64,000 nt of DNA from Allobosea lathyri (GCF_900108245.1 NZ_FNUY01000007.1:62001-126000), one strand, 5' to 3'; counted from the stretch's first letter, positions 29,290 to 38,570 are shown. Numbers and translations: made by a program. Notes: generated by a model not told the origin, from the letters alone.

Positions 29290-31383
29290 ATGTGGAGCCT
29301 CTCTTTCGCGCCGCTCGTACCCCTGCCGATCCTGATCGGGCTGAGTCTGCTGGCCGCGCTGGCAGCTGGCGCCGCGCTCGTGCTGGCGGGCCGCAGCGCC
29401 ATCCTGCGCGCGCTCGCGCTCGTCGTGCTGACCGTGACGCTCGCCGACCCCTCGCTCGTCTTCGAGGACCGCGAGCCGGTCAAGGACGTCGTCTCCATCG
29501 TCGTCGACCGTTCGGGCTCGAACCAGCTTGCCGACCGTAGCGCACAGACCCAGACCGCACAGGCCGAGGTCGAGCGCCAGCTGCGCGGCATGAGCAATGT
29601 CGAGCCGCGCGTCGTCGAGGTGCGCGATGCGCAAGGGTCGGGCGACGGCACGCGCCTGTTCGAGGCGATGGCGGCAAGCCTCGCCGACGTCCCCTCGGAA
29701 CGCGTCGCCGGCGCGATCATGATCACGGACGGGCTGGCCCATGACGCGCCTGCCAATGCCGAGGCGCTGGGCCTGCGTGCACCGCTGCATGTGCTGACGA
29801 CCGGGCGCAACGCCGAGATCGACCGCCGCATCGTGCTCGTCGATTCGCCGCGCTTCGGCATCGTCGGCAAGGACCAGGTCGTGCGCCTGCGCGTCATCGA
29901 GAAGGGCGGGCCGGGCCGGGCCGGGCTGACGATCAGGCGTGACGGCGAGATCATCGCGCGTCGCGAGGTCACGGCGGGCGAGATCGTGCAGGTACCGGTC
30001 AGGATCGATCGCGGCGGGCCCAACGTCGTCGAGATCGAGGCTGCACCGCTCGACAACGAACTGACGCTTGCCAACAACCGCGCCGTCATCACGATCGAAG
30101 GCGTCAGGGACAAGCTGCGTGTATTGCTGGTCTCGGGCGAGCCGCATCCCGGCGAGCGCACCTGGCGCAACCTGCTCAAGGCCGACGCCAATATCGACCT
30201 CGTGCATTTCACCATCCTGCGCCCGCCGGAGAAGCAGGACGGCACGCCGATCAACGAGCTCTCGCTGATCGCGTTCCCGACGCGCGAGCTGTTCCAGGTC
30301 AAGATCAAGGAATTCGACCTGATCATCTTCGACCGTTACGCCAACCAGTCGATCCTGCCGCTGCTCTATTTCGAGAACATCGTGCGCTATGTCCGCGATG
30401 GCGGTGCGCTGCTGGTCGCCGCCGGGCCGGAATATGCGGGCTCGCAGTCTCTCTCGCGCACGCCGCTGGGCCAGATCCTTCCCGCGCTGCCCGATGGCAG
30501 CGTCATCGACGAGGCCTATCGCGCCCGCGTCAGCGAGCCCGGCCGCCGCCACCCCGTCACCCGCGACCTGCCGGGTTCCGAGGTCGAGCCGCCGCGCTGG
30601 GGCGAATGGCTGCGCATGGTCGGCGCCCGCGCGCGCACCGGCTCGGCCGTTATGACCGGCCCCGGCGAGCGTCCCCTACTGATGCTGTCGCGCGAGCAGA
30701 AGGGCCGCGTCGCGCTCTTCCTGTCGGACCATGCCTGGCTCTGGGCGCGCGGTTTCCGTGACGGCGGCCCCCATCTCGATCTGCTGCGGCGGCTCAGCCA
30801 CTGGCTGATGAAGGAGCCCGAACTCGAGGAAGAGGCCCTGCGCGCCAGCGCGCGCAATGGTGTCATCGAGATCGAGCGCCAGACCTTGGGCGATACGCCC
30901 TCCCCTGTGACGATCACCGGACCGGACGGCCAGTCGCGCACCGTGCCGCTGGAAGCCGGCCGCCCCGGCCTGTTCACCGCCCGCATTCCAAGCAGTGAGT
31001 TCGGCCTGCACCGCATCTCCGCCGACAACCTGACCGCTTTCGCCAGCGTCGGCCCCGACAATCCGCGCGAGCTGATGGAGGTGGTCAGCAACCCCGTCGA
31101 GCTTCAGGCCCTGGCGGAGGCGACCGGCGGCTCGTCGCGCCGCATCGGCCAGGAAAGCGGTTCGGCCGTGAACGTGCCACGCATCGTTCCCGTGCGCTCC
31201 GGCAGCCAGTTCGCCGGCGCGGACTGGATCGGCCTGCGCATCAGCGATTCCGGCATCGTGCGCGGTGTTTCGATCTCGCCGCTCTTCATCGGGCTTCTGG
31301 GCCTGGCCCTGCTCTTCGGTGCGCTGGTCGCAGGCTGGATCGGTGAAAGCGGCCGCCGCTTCAAGCGGACCGCTGAAGGCTGA
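29290..31383 (+). CDS. large membrane protein with vWA-like and glutamine-amidotransferase-like regions
   Basis: Protein of 697 residues often annotated as glutamine amidotransferase in related cluster genes. Two or three N-terminal helices (PLVPLPILIGLSLLAALAAG onward) lead to a segment with VSIVVDRSGSNQLADRS, which resembles a vWA metal site. Later, YVRDGGALLVAAGPEYAG matches a ThuA/GATase1-like core but without a clear catalytic Cys. One C-terminal helix (SPLFIGLLGLALLFGALVAG) is followed by a basic tail. ATG 29290 is chosen; a TTG at 29269 would add seven residues. Last gene of the moxR cluster. Probably structural rather than enzymatic. Confidence 0.85.
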   Translation: MWSLSFAPLVPLPILIGLSLLAALAAGAALVLAGRSAILRALALVVLTVTLADPSLVFEDREPVKDVVSIVVDRSGSNQLADRSAQTQTAQAEVERQLRGMSNVEPRVVEVRDAQGSGDGTRLFEAMAASLADVPSERVAGAIMITDGLAHDAPANAEALGLRAPLHVLTTGRNAEIDRRIVLVDSPRFGIVGKDQVVRLRVIEKGGPGRAGLTIRRDGEIIARREVTAGEIVQVPVRIDRGGPNVVEIEAAPLDNELTLANNRAVITIEGVRDKLRVLLVSGEPHPGERTWRNLLKADANIDLVHFTILRPPEKQDGTPINELSLIAFPTRELFQVKIKEFDLIIFDRYANQSILPLLYFENIVRYVRDGGALLVAAGPEYAGSQSLSRTPLGQILPALPDGSVIDEAYRARVSEPGRRHPVTRDLPGSEVEPPRWGEWLRMVGARARTGSAVMTGPGERPLLMLSREQKGRVALFLSDHAWLWARGFRDGGPHLDLLRRLSHWLMKEPELEEEALRASARNGVIEIERQTLGDTPSPVTITGPDGQSRTVPLEAGRPGLFTARIPSSEFGLHRISADNLTAFASVGPDNPRELMEVVSNPVELQALAEATGGSSRRIGQESGSAVNVPRIVPVRSGSQFAGADWIGLRISDSGIVRGVSISPLFIGLLGLALLFGALVAGWIGESGRRFKRTAEG

Positions 31384-31395
31384 CAGGGCCCTTTG

Positions 31396-31490
31396 CCGTC
31401 ATGGTCGGGCTTGTCCCGACCATCCACGACTTCGCATGTCGAGGCCTGAGTTCAAGACGTGGGTGCTCGCCACAAGGGCGAGCATGACGT
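31396..31490. repeat. palindromic elements after the moxR cluster
   Basis: Two small hairpin-forming units: GTCGGGC-TTGT-CCCGAC-type pairing at 31405-31420, and GCTCGCCACAAGGGCGAGC at 31465-31483. Outer GCCGTCATGG and GCATGACGTC resemble family A ends. They lie between the stop of the plus-strand cluster and the convergent GNAT gene and may end both transcripts. Confidence 0.65.
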
Positions 31491-31498
31491 CGAGCCCT

Positions 31499-32005
31499 TC
31501 ATCCCGCCCGCAATGGCATCACAGCCCCGCTGCGCTGCGCCAGCACGCCCTCGACCAGTTCCAGCGCCAGGAAGCGCGCCGGGTCCGCTGGCCCGGGCAG
31601 CACGAGCTGGCCCGGCCGGATCGGCTTGAAGCCGAAACGGGCATAATAGGGCGCATCGCCGATCAGCATGATCAGATCATGCCCCGCTTCGCGGGCGGCA
31701 TCGATCGAGCGGTTCATCAGCGCTGCGCCGATCCCGCGCCCCTCGAAAGCGGGGTCGACCGTCAAAGGCCCCAGCATCAGCGCAGGACTTCCCCCGGCCG
31801 AAACAGGCGTCACCCTGACCGAGCCGACCAGGAACGTGCCGACATGAGAGGCGAAGGTCAGGTCGGCTGCAGGCGCCGCGCCCTCGCGCAGGCGAAAAGC
31901 CGTGCGGGCGAAACGCCCCGGCCCGAAGGCGCGCTCGTGCAGGCGTTCGATGGCGGCTGCGTCAGCCGGAAGCTCATGGCGAATGGTCAGCGGAAGCGAA
32001 GTCAT
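31499..32005 (-). CDS. GNAT family N-acetyltransferase
   Basis: Cytoplasmic acetyltransferase of 168 residues. The acetyl-CoA site is LGPLTVDPAFEGRGIGAALM (motif A, with the Q/R-x-x-G-x-G/A pattern), followed by YYARFGFKPI, typical of motif B. It resembles the YhbS-like group. ATG 32005 matches where homology begins (MTSLPLTIRHELPADAAAIE); ATG 32056 is possible but adds an unrelated N-terminus. Substrate unknown. Confidence 0.88.
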   Translation of the reverse strand: MTSLPLTIRHELPADAAAIERLHERAFGPGRFARTAFRLREGAAPAADLTFASHVGTFLVGSVRVTPVSAGGSPALMLGPLTVDPAFEGRGIGAALMNRSIDAAREAGHDLIMLIGDAPYYARFGFKPIRPGQLVLPGPADPARFLALELVEGVLAQRSGAVMPLRAG

Positions 32006-32392
32006 GACGGCGCGTAAAACCTGCGGACGGGCAGCGATCTGGAACGATGAAGACATGGGCCAGCGCGCAGGCGGCCATGCCGGGAGCGCGTTCAGCGCGC
32101 CGGTCGTCGCAGCAGGGAAAGATGAAGCCCGTCAGTCATGATGGCGCGCTGTAGCAGAGCCGCCTGCGGTCGTCCACCGGATGCGCCTGCCTGGATCAGC
32201 GCGTTCCCCCTCCCACGCTGCGTGCCTGATCGATCAGGCGGATGATCTCGGGTTTTCCCTGATACCGGACCGCCTCGTTATCAGGGAGGCTGCTTCATGC
32301 GGCGGTTCTGCCGGCCTGAGGCCGATCTCCCGTCGTGGTTCGATTTTGCCGTTGCGCGCTGGCGCCACGGCCCGGCGTGAGAGGAAAGCTCT
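32006..32392. other. 387-base stretch without a gene
   Basis: No convincing coding frame, RNA gene or palindrome of the known families. It separates the GNAT gene from the DUF1254 gene, which point away from each other, so it must hold both promoters. I cannot pick out reliable promoter boxes. Confidence 0.5.
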
Positions 32393-33439
32393 ATGGCTGC
32401 GAAGCTCGCAATACGGACCCTTGTCGTCTTGCTGGCTGCGGGAGGCGCGGCTCTGGCGCAATCTGCGCCCCCGAGCACCGCGACAGGCGCCGCCATCCCG
32501 GTGACGCCCGACAATTTCGTCCGCGCGGAATCGGATCTGTACTTCAGCAACATCGTCAAGGACGGTGGTCTCGGCAAATTCGTTCATCGCCGCGAGCCGG
32601 CGGCGGTCGACAACCAGACGGTCATTCGCCTCAACCGCGACACGCTCTATTCGGCCGCGATCTTCGATCTCGACGCCGGCCCGGTGACGATCACGTTGCC
32701 CGATGCCGGCAAGCGCTTCATGTCGCTGCAGATCATCAACGAGGACCAGTACACGCCGCAGGTCAGTTACGGTGCCGGAAGCCATACCCTGACGCGAAAG
32801 CAGATCGGCACGCGCTATGTCGTGGCGGCGGTCCGCACCCTGGTCGATCCGGCCGATCCCAAAGATGTCCAGCAGGTTCACGCGCTGCAGGACGCAATCA
32901 AGGTCAGCCAGAAGAGCGCCGGCACATTCGCAGTGCCGCATTGGGACCTTGCCAGCCAGAAGAAGGTGCGCGACGCGCTCCTCGTCCTGGCATCGACGCT
33001 GCCCGACACGAACCGCATGTTCGGCACCAAGGCGCAGGTCGACCCGGTTCGCAGACTGATCGGAGCAGCCTCCGCCTGGGGCGGCAACCCCGACAAGGAA
33101 GCGATGTATCTCAATGTCATACCGCCCAGGAACGACGGCACGACGGTCTACAGGCTCAACGTTAAATCCGTGCCGGTCGACGGCTTCTGGTCGATCAGTC
33201 TCTACAATGCCGACGGCTATTACGAGAAGAACCCCTACAACGCCTATTCGCTCAACAATCTCACGGCGAAGAAGAGCGACGATGGTTCGATTGCAGTCCA
33301 GTTTGGCGGCTGCGACGGCAAGATCCCCAATTGCCTGCCGACAATGAAGGGCTGGAACTATCTGGTGCGCCTCTACCGTCCGCGCCCGGAGGTGCTAAGC
33401 GGCAAGTGGAGCTTCCCGCAACCGCAGCCTGTGAACTGA
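32393..33439 (+). CDS. exported DUF1254/DUF1214 protein
   Basis: Secreted protein of 348 residues. The signal peptide ends near residue 23 (GGAALAQS). The DUF1254 part (about 40-150) includes NQTVIRLNRDTLYSAAIFDL and RFMSLQIINEDQYTP. The DUF1214 part (about 235-345) includes PVDGFWSISLYNADGYYEKN, NPYNAYSLNNLTA and NYLVRLYRPRPEVLSGKW. Such proteins are common in soil bacteria; their biochemical role is not established. Usual members are longer (about 450 residues), so this is a compact form. It is monocistronic. Confidence 0.9.
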   Translation: MAAKLAIRTLVVLLAAGGAALAQSAPPSTATGAAIPVTPDNFVRAESDLYFSNIVKDGGLGKFVHRREPAAVDNQTVIRLNRDTLYSAAIFDLDAGPVTITLPDAGKRFMSLQIINEDQYTPQVSYGAGSHTLTRKQIGTRYVVAAVRTLVDPADPKDVQQVHALQDAIKVSQKSAGTFAVPHWDLASQKKVRDALLVLASTLPDTNRMFGTKAQVDPVRRLIGAASAWGGNPDKEAMYLNVIPPRNDGTTVYRLNVKSVPVDGFWSISLYNADGYYEKNPYNAYSLNNLTAKKSDDGSIAVQFGGCDGKIPNCLPTMKGWNYLVRLYRPRPEVLSGKWSFPQPQPVN

Positions 33440-33472
33440 CGAGAAAACCGGTGCCCCGCGACGGCGGGACGC

Positions 33473-33985
33473 CTACCAATCCGCAGAAGGCGGCTTGCCC
33501 TGGACGATTTCGTCCAGCCGCCGCCGTGTCGCCGGCGTCAGCCCCTCGGGCAGCGCCGCGAGCGGGAAGAAGCCAGCTTGCGCGATTTCGCGATCGGGTT
33601 GCTTGACCCCATCAACGGCAAAATCACGCACGATATAGAGCGCGATATGGTCGCGGCGCGAGACGCCACGATTGAAGAAGATGCCCTGGAATTGCGCCGG
33701 TCCGGTCAGACTGATCAGAGCCTCCTCGCGCAGTTCCTTCGCCAGCGCCTCCTCCAGCGTCTCACCGACCTCAACGCCTCCGCCCGGCAGATGCCAGCCC
33801 GGCGTATAGGTATGGCGCACCAGGAAGACCTCACCCCTGTCGTTCAGCACCGCGATACGCACGCCCAGCGTCAGCCCGCGCACGATCCGGAAGTAGACAT
33901 GCAGCAGCCGGACCTTCAGCCGTTCCAGCGTCGATAGCCCCTCGGCCGACTTATTCCGGGCGTCGCCATGCGGATCGGGCGGCAT
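33473..33985 (-). CDS. NUDIX hydrolase
   Basis: Protein of 170 residues. The NUDIX box begins in WHLPGGGVEVGETLEEALAK and continues ELREEA, fitting the G-x5-E-x7-R-E-x2-E-E pattern. The N-terminus has an amphipathic segment (LERLKVRLLHVYFRIVRG). AGGAAAC sits three bases before ATG 33985. It is divergent from the tiny gene at 34122. The nucleotide or sugar-nucleotide substrate is not predictable. Confidence 0.9.
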   Translation of the reverse strand: MPPDPHGDARNKSAEGLSTLERLKVRLLHVYFRIVRGLTLGVRIAVLNDRGEVFLVRHTYTPGWHLPGGGVEVGETLEEALAKELREEALISLTGPAQFQGIFFNRGVSRRDHIALYIVRDFAVDGVKQPDREIAQAGFFPLAALPEGLTPATRRRLDEIVQGKPPSADW

Positions 33986-34121
33986 GTTTCCTGAAACTCC
34001 CAACGAAGGCTTAATTGTCTATGCAAATAACGCATGGCGGACACTTGTTTTGAGTTCCGTTACGTCACAAACGCGCCGCAAACGAGGCAGATTAAGACGG
34101 CACACCGCTGAGGATACCACC

Positions 34122-34238
34122 ATGCTTCTGTCTTTCATCATCGCTCGCCTGCGCGCCAAGCCCGCTTACGTCTGGAAGCCCGACGTCACCATGACCGATT
34201 CCCGGATCGTGTCCGAACTGACCGGCGCCGCCAACTGA
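34122..34238 (+). CDS. small protein of 38 residues
   Basis: Begins MLLSFIIARLRAKPAYVWKP and ends in VSELTGAAN. GAGGAT lies eight bases before the ATG. The upstream DNA (34005-34075) is AT-rich for this genome, as expected of a promoter. The N-terminal third is hydrophobic then basic, so it may be a membrane-associated peptide. I know no homologue. A longer frame from 33984 would overlap the divergent NUDIX gene start and is less likely. Confidence 0.45.
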   Translation: MLLSFIIARLRAKPAYVWKPDVTMTDSRIVSELTGAAN

Positions 34239-34330
34239 TCTTGGTTAATCTTTAGCCAGCTTGATCAAGTTATAGCCATAGAATACTGTTTCAGCGGGCT
34301 CGTTTTTCGGCCTGCTGGCGGTGTGTGCCT

Positions 34331-34522
34331 ATGTCTCGCGCAATTCTGCCCCTCGTCGGGTTACTGGCGGGGATCCTGATTGTTCTGAAGCTGACCGGGA
34401 GCCTGTCCTGGCCCTGGTGGTTGGTGCTGTCTCCGCTCTGGCTGCCTCCGGTCGCCTATGCTCTCGTCGCCGGTATTTGCGTTATTCTTTACGCTGGCGC
34501 GATGGGCCGGAAGCCGGACTAG
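34331..34522 (+). CDS. small TMEM185A/Fragile-X-F-like membrane protein
   Basis: Protein of 63 residues with two membrane helices: ILPLVGLLAGILIVLKLTG and LPPVAYALVAGICVILYAG, joined by SLSWPWWLVLSPLW. The K-L-T-G-x-x-x-W-x-W-W pattern is the signature of small bacterial proteins in the TMEM185A family. ATG 34331 is chosen over GTG 34325. Function unknown. It lies alone between the 38-residue gene and the metallophosphoesterase gene. Confidence 0.75.
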   Translation: MSRAILPLVGLLAGILIVLKLTGSLSWPWWLVLSPLWLPPVAYALVAGICVILYAGAMGRKPD

Positions 34523-34614
34523 CCGCGGCATCAGGCCTCCTTGCCCGCGCCTTGGGTCCACCGCTGCTTCTCCAGACTTGACGGATAGGGGCCCGCAAGG
34601 GCAAGCGCTCAGGC

Positions 34615-35508
34615 GTGTTCAAGCTCGCGCATCTGTCCGACCCGCATCTCGGCCCGCTCGCGGGCTTCTCGCTGCATCAGCTGCTCGGCAAGCGAGCGAC
34701 CGGCTATGTCAACTGGCGGCGCAAGCGTCGGCATGCTCATGACATGGCTATCCTGGCGCTGATCGTCGCAGATATCCGTGCCCAGGCGCCCGACCATGTC
34801 GCCTGCACCGGCGATGTCGCCCATATCGGCCTGCCCGACGAGTTCAAGACGGCCGTCACCTTCCTCGACACGCTCGGCCCGCGCGACGCGGTCAGCTTCG
34901 TGCCGGGCAATCACGATGCCTATGCCCGCTCTTCGCTGAAGGCGCTCGCCAGCCATCTCGGCCCCTGGTGCGCCAGCGACGGTGGCGCCGTCGGCTATCC
35001 CTGGTATCGCCGCCAGGGCCCTGTCGCGCTGATCGGGCTCAACAGCGGCATCCCGACCCTTCCTCTGATGGCCACAGGCCGTATCGGCGCCGCGCAGATC
35101 GCCGCAACCGGGCAGCTGCTCGACCGGGCCCGCGACGAGGGCCTGATCCGCGTCATCCTGATCCACCACCCGCCTTATGTCGGTGGAGCCCGGCGCTCGC
35201 GCGAACTGGTCGATGCCGAGGCTTTCGAGGCCATGCTGAAGCGCAAGGGCGCCGATCTCGTCGTCCATGGCCACAACCACCGCTTTTCGCTGGCCTGGCG
35301 CCCGGGACAAGGCCATGACGTGCCCATCATCGGCGTGCCGTCAGCCTCGACCGGTCCGCTCGGTCATGGCGAGATGGCGACCTGGCACCTGTTCAGGATC
35401 GAGGGTGATGCGAAATCTCCCCAGATCACGCTGGAACAGCGCGGCTTCGAGCTCGACGGCACGGTCATGCTGCGCCAGGAGATCGCGCTGCACGCGAAGC
35501 CGGTTTGA
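34615..35508 (+). CDS. metallophosphoesterase (calcineurin-like)
   Basis: Phosphoesterase of 297 residues with the full metal set: LSDPHLG (Asp9, His11), CTGDVAHIG, VPGNHDAY, LIHHPPYVGG and VVHGHNHRFS. It begins at GTG 34615; no stronger start is nearby. Related proteins include CpdA-like and YaeI-like phosphodiesterases, but the substrate (cyclic nucleotide, nucleotide or lipid) is not fixed by these motifs. Confidence 0.9.
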   Translation: MFKLAHLSDPHLGPLAGFSLHQLLGKRATGYVNWRRKRRHAHDMAILALIVADIRAQAPDHVACTGDVAHIGLPDEFKTAVTFLDTLGPRDAVSFVPGNHDAYARSSLKALASHLGPWCASDGGAVGYPWYRRQGPVALIGLNSGIPTLPLMATGRIGAAQIAATGQLLDRARDEGLIRVILIHHPPYVGGARRSRELVDAEAFEAMLKRKGADLVVHGHNHRFSLAWRPGQGHDVPIIGVPSASTGPLGHGEMATWHLFRIEGDAKSPQITLEQRGFELDGTVMLRQEIALHAKPV

Positions 35509-35519
35509 CGTACTCGCTG

Positions 35520-35628
35520 GCCGTCATTCTCGGGCTGCGCGAAGCGCTGACCCGAGAACCTCATGACGCGAGGACACTGGTCTCAAAGATGCTCGGGTCT
35601 GCGCTTCGCTTCGCCCGAGCATGACGAC
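35520..35628. repeat. palindromic repeat after the metallophosphoesterase gene
   Basis: Two hairpin units: CATTCTCGGG...CCCGAGAA at about 35525-35558, and GATGCTCGGG...CCCGAGCATGA at about 35588-35624, each with a GCGCTTCG-type loop. It resembles family A in plan. It lies between convergent genes. Confidence 0.7.
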
Positions 35629-35636
35629 CTAACAGT

Positions 35637-35674
35637 CAGACGCAGCGGCCGCCATCGACGGCACGCTGCCTGTC
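35637..35674 (-). pseudogene. relic of an SDR gene 3' end
   Basis: Read on the minus strand this gives ...A-V-D-G-G-R-C-V-stop, nearly the same as the end of the SDR gene next door (A-V-D-G-G-R-C-I-stop at 35738-35764). DNA identity over about 28 bases is almost complete (GCAGCGGCCGCCATCGACGG shared). No upstream SDR sequence remains in frame. It looks like a leftover of a tandem duplication or of a recombination event at the gene end. Confidence 0.6.
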
Positions 35675-35737
35675 CGTGAGCACCGGAAGCACAGAACACC
35701 GCGTCAGACGGCCGCGATGGCCGATTGGCGGGTGCGC

Positions 35738-36484
35738 TCAGATGCAGCGGCCGCCATCGACGGCAAGCACGCTGCCCGTCACCATCTCCGCCTCGTCCGA
35801 ACACAGGAACAGTGCCGCATTGGCCATGTCCTGCGGCGTCGAAAGCCGGCCCCACGGAATCGTCGCCTTGAACTGGGCGCGCTTCTCGGGAGTGTCCTCG
35901 CCCATGAAGGTTGCCAGCAGCGGCGTCTCGCCGGCGACCGGGGCAATGGCGTTGACGCGGATACGGTCGGGCGCAAGTTCCACGGCCATCGATTTCGAGA
36001 TGAGGTTCGCCGCCCCCTTCGAGCCGTTATACCAGGTCAGGCCCGGACGCGGGCGGATGCCGGCCGTCGAGCCGATATTGAGGATCACGCCGCCGCCATG
36101 CTCGCGGAAATGCGGCACGGTCGCTTTCGCCATCAGGTAGATCGACTTCACGTTCACAGCGAAGACGCGGTCGAACTCCTCCTCGGAGACATCGAGCATC
36201 GGCTGGTTGCGATGGCTGATGCCGGCATTGTTGACGACGATGTCGAGCCGGCCGAAGGCGGCCAGTACCTGCGCGACGGCCTTGTCGACGCTATCGCCCT
36301 TGGCGACGTCGCAGGGGACCGCGATGGCCTTGTCGCCGATCGCCTTGGCGGCTTCCGCCGCCTTGTCGCCGTTGATGTCGAGCACTGCGACCCGCGCACC
36401 CTCGCGCACGAAAGTCTCGGCGATGCCCAGGCCGAAGCCCTGCGCGCCGCCAGTGATCAGCGCCGTCTTGCCCTTCAGTCTCAT
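35738..36484 (-). CDS. SDR family oxidoreductase (FabG-like)
   Basis: Classical short-chain dehydrogenase of 248 residues. The NAD(P) site is TGGAQGFGLGIAE, with VLDI (Asp after beta-2, suggesting NAD(H)). NNAGIS is conserved. The catalytic Ser is in GSTAGIRP, and the Tyr-Lys pair is YNGSKGA. The C-terminus is TGSVLAVDGGRCI. AGGGAAA is ahead of the ATG. The substrate is probably a sugar, polyol or 3-hydroxyacyl compound. A relic of its own 3' end lies about 60 bases downstream. Confidence 0.93.
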   Translation of the reverse strand: MRLKGKTALITGGAQGFGLGIAETFVREGARVAVLDINGDKAAEAAKAIGDKAIAVPCDVAKGDSVDKAVAQVLAAFGRLDIVVNNAGISHRNQPMLDVSEEEFDRVFAVNVKSIYLMAKATVPHFREHGGGVILNIGSTAGIRPRPGLTWYNGSKGAANLISKSMAVELAPDRIRVNAIAPVAGETPLLATFMGEDTPEKRAQFKATIPWGRLSTPQDMANAALFLCSDEAEMVTGSVLAVDGGRCI

Positions 36485-36617
36485 GGTGTTTCCCTGTTAT
36501 TGTCTGTCCGGCGATCTTTGGTTGGATTTGCCACGGGCAACAAATGCGTTTTCGCGATCGGGCGGAGACGGAAATTGTATGGCGGTTGTCGCGATGACGA
36601 CGCCTCCCCGCCAGCCT

Positions 36618-38441
36618 TCAGGCCCCGATCTCTTCCTGCAGCATCTCAAGCGCCAGCCAGCGCTCCTCGGCCTGCCCGATTTCACGCGTCACCTCTTCGA
36701 GACGCGTCGTCGCCTTGGCGAAGAGCTTGGGGTCGCGGGTGTAGAGGTCGCCCGCCATGGCCGTGCTCAACTTGGCCGCTTCCGCCTGCAACACCTCGAT
36801 GCGCTTGGGCAGCGTCTCCAGCGCGTGCTTCTCGTTGAAGGAGAGCTTGCGCTTGTTAACGGGGGCCGGCGTGGCTGCAGCCGACGCCGGCTCGCCGGGA
36901 GCAGGTTCGCCGGGAGGAGTTTTGCCCGCCACCACACGGACCTTCGCGCCGACACCGCGTCCGCGCTGGGCGATCATGTCGGAATAGCCACCGGCGAACT
37001 CCGTCCAGACGCCGTCGCCATCCGAGATCAGCGTCGCCGAGACGACGCGGTCGATGAAGTCGCGATCATGGCTGACCAGCAGCACCGTGCCCTGATAATC
37101 GGCCAGAAGTTCCTGCAGCAGATCGAGCGTCTCGAGGTCGAGATCGTTGGTCGGCTCGTCCAGCACCAGCAGGTTCGACGGCTTTGCCAGCGCGCGCGCC
37201 AGCATGAGCCGGCCGCGCTCACCGCCCGACAGCGCGCCCACCGGCGTGCGCCGCTGGATCGGCTGGAACAGGAAGTCCTTCATATAGGCGATGACATGGC
37301 GCGGCGTGTCGCCCACCATGACCTGGTCGGAGCCGCCGCCGGTCAGCACGTCGCCCAGCGGCGTCGACGGGTCGAGGCTCTCGCGGCGCTGGTCGAGCGT
37401 CACCATGTTGAGCGAGACGCCGAGCTTCACCTTGCCGGAATCGGGCGCGAGCTGGCCCGTCAGCAGGTTGATCAGCGTCGTCTTGCCGGCACCGTTGGGG
37501 CCGACGATGCCGATCCGGTCGCCACGCGCCACCCGCAGCGACAGGCTCTTGACCACGACATTGTCGCCATAGGCCTTGGCGACATCGACGGCCTCGATCA
37601 CCAGCTTGCCCGAGGTCTGCGCCTCGCTCGCCTCGAACTTGACGCTGCCGACGACATTGCGGGCGGTGCGGCGCTGCTCGCGCAGGCCGTGCAATTCGCC
37701 GAGACGGCGCTGGTTGCGGGTGCGGCGCGCGCTGACGCCATAGCGCAGCCAGTCCTCCTCGCGGGCGATCTTGCGGTCGAGCTTGTGGCGGTCGAGTTCC
37801 TCCTGCGCCAACACCTCGTCGCGCCAGGCTTCGAACTCGCCGAAACCCTTGTCCATGCGCCTCGTCAGGCCGCGATCGAGCCAGATCGTGGCGCGCGACA
37901 GCGAGGTCAGGAAGCGCCTGTCATGGCTGATCAGCACCATGGCCGAGCGCAGCGACTTCAACTCCTGCTCGAGCCATTCGATCACCGGCAGGTCGAGATG
38001 GTTGGTCGGCTCGTCGAGCAACAGAATATCGGGCTCGGGCGCTAGCACGCGGGCCAGCGCCGCCCTGCGGGACTCGCCGCCCGACATGGTGGCAGGGTCC
38101 TCCTGGCCGGTAAGGCCGAGCTCGTCGATGAGATATTGCGCGCGATAGGCGTCGTCCCCCGGTCCCAGGCCTGCCTCGACATAAGCGAGCGAGGTGCGGT
38201 AGCCGGTGAAATCGGGTTCCTGCGGCAGATAGCGCACCGTGCAGCCCGGCTGCACGAAACGGTCGGCGCTGTCAGCCTCGACAAGTCCCGCCACGATCTT
38301 CAGCAGGGTCGATTTGCCCGAGCCGTTGCGCCCGACGAGGCAGACGCGCTCGCCGGCCGAGACCGCGATTTCCGCGGCCTCCAGCAAGGGCTGACCGCCG
38401 AAAGTAAGCGCGACATCGCGCAGGTGAAGCAAAGGAGCCAT
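36618..38441 (-). CDS. ABC-F family ATPase (Uup-like)
   Basis: Protein of 607 residues with two ATP-binding domains and no membrane part. Walker A sites are GRNGSGKSTLL and GPNGAGKTTLI. Signatures are MSGGESRRAALARVL and LSGGERGRLMLARAL. Walker B sites are LLLDEPTNHLD and LVLDEPTNDLD. A Pro/Ala linker leads to a basic coiled-coil tail (KLSFNEKHALETLPKRIEVL onward), as in Uup. Such proteins act on ribosomes or DNA structures. ATG 38441 fits homologue starts; the frame extends further upstream without support. Confidence 0.93.
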   Translation of the reverse strand: MAPLLHLRDVALTFGGQPLLEAAEIAVSAGERVCLVGRNGSGKSTLLKIVAGLVEADSADRFVQPGCTVRYLPQEPDFTGYRTSLAYVEAGLGPGDDAYRAQYLIDELGLTGQEDPATMSGGESRRAALARVLAPEPDILLLDEPTNHLDLPVIEWLEQELKSLRSAMVLISHDRRFLTSLSRATIWLDRGLTRRMDKGFGEFEAWRDEVLAQEELDRHKLDRKIAREEDWLRYGVSARRTRNQRRLGELHGLREQRRTARNVVGSVKFEASEAQTSGKLVIEAVDVAKAYGDNVVVKSLSLRVARGDRIGIVGPNGAGKTTLINLLTGQLAPDSGKVKLGVSLNMVTLDQRRESLDPSTPLGDVLTGGGSDQVMVGDTPRHVIAYMKDFLFQPIQRRTPVGALSGGERGRLMLARALAKPSNLLVLDEPTNDLDLETLDLLQELLADYQGTVLLVSHDRDFIDRVVSATLISDGDGVWTEFAGGYSDMIAQRGRGVGAKVRVVAGKTPPGEPAPGEPASAAATPAPVNKRKLSFNEKHALETLPKRIEVLQAEAAKLSTAMAGDLYTRDPKLFAKATTRLEEVTREIGQAEERWLALEMLQEEIGA

Positions 38442-38570
38442 GATGTTTCCGTGAGGGAGTGCAGGCGGGATAGACCGGCGCAGCCGCCATGTCACGCGCG
38501 ACGGGGCCGCAGCACCGAACTTGGTGCGCTGCCCGAGCGATATTATGCTCGCTTCACGAGCCCTTTTCGA

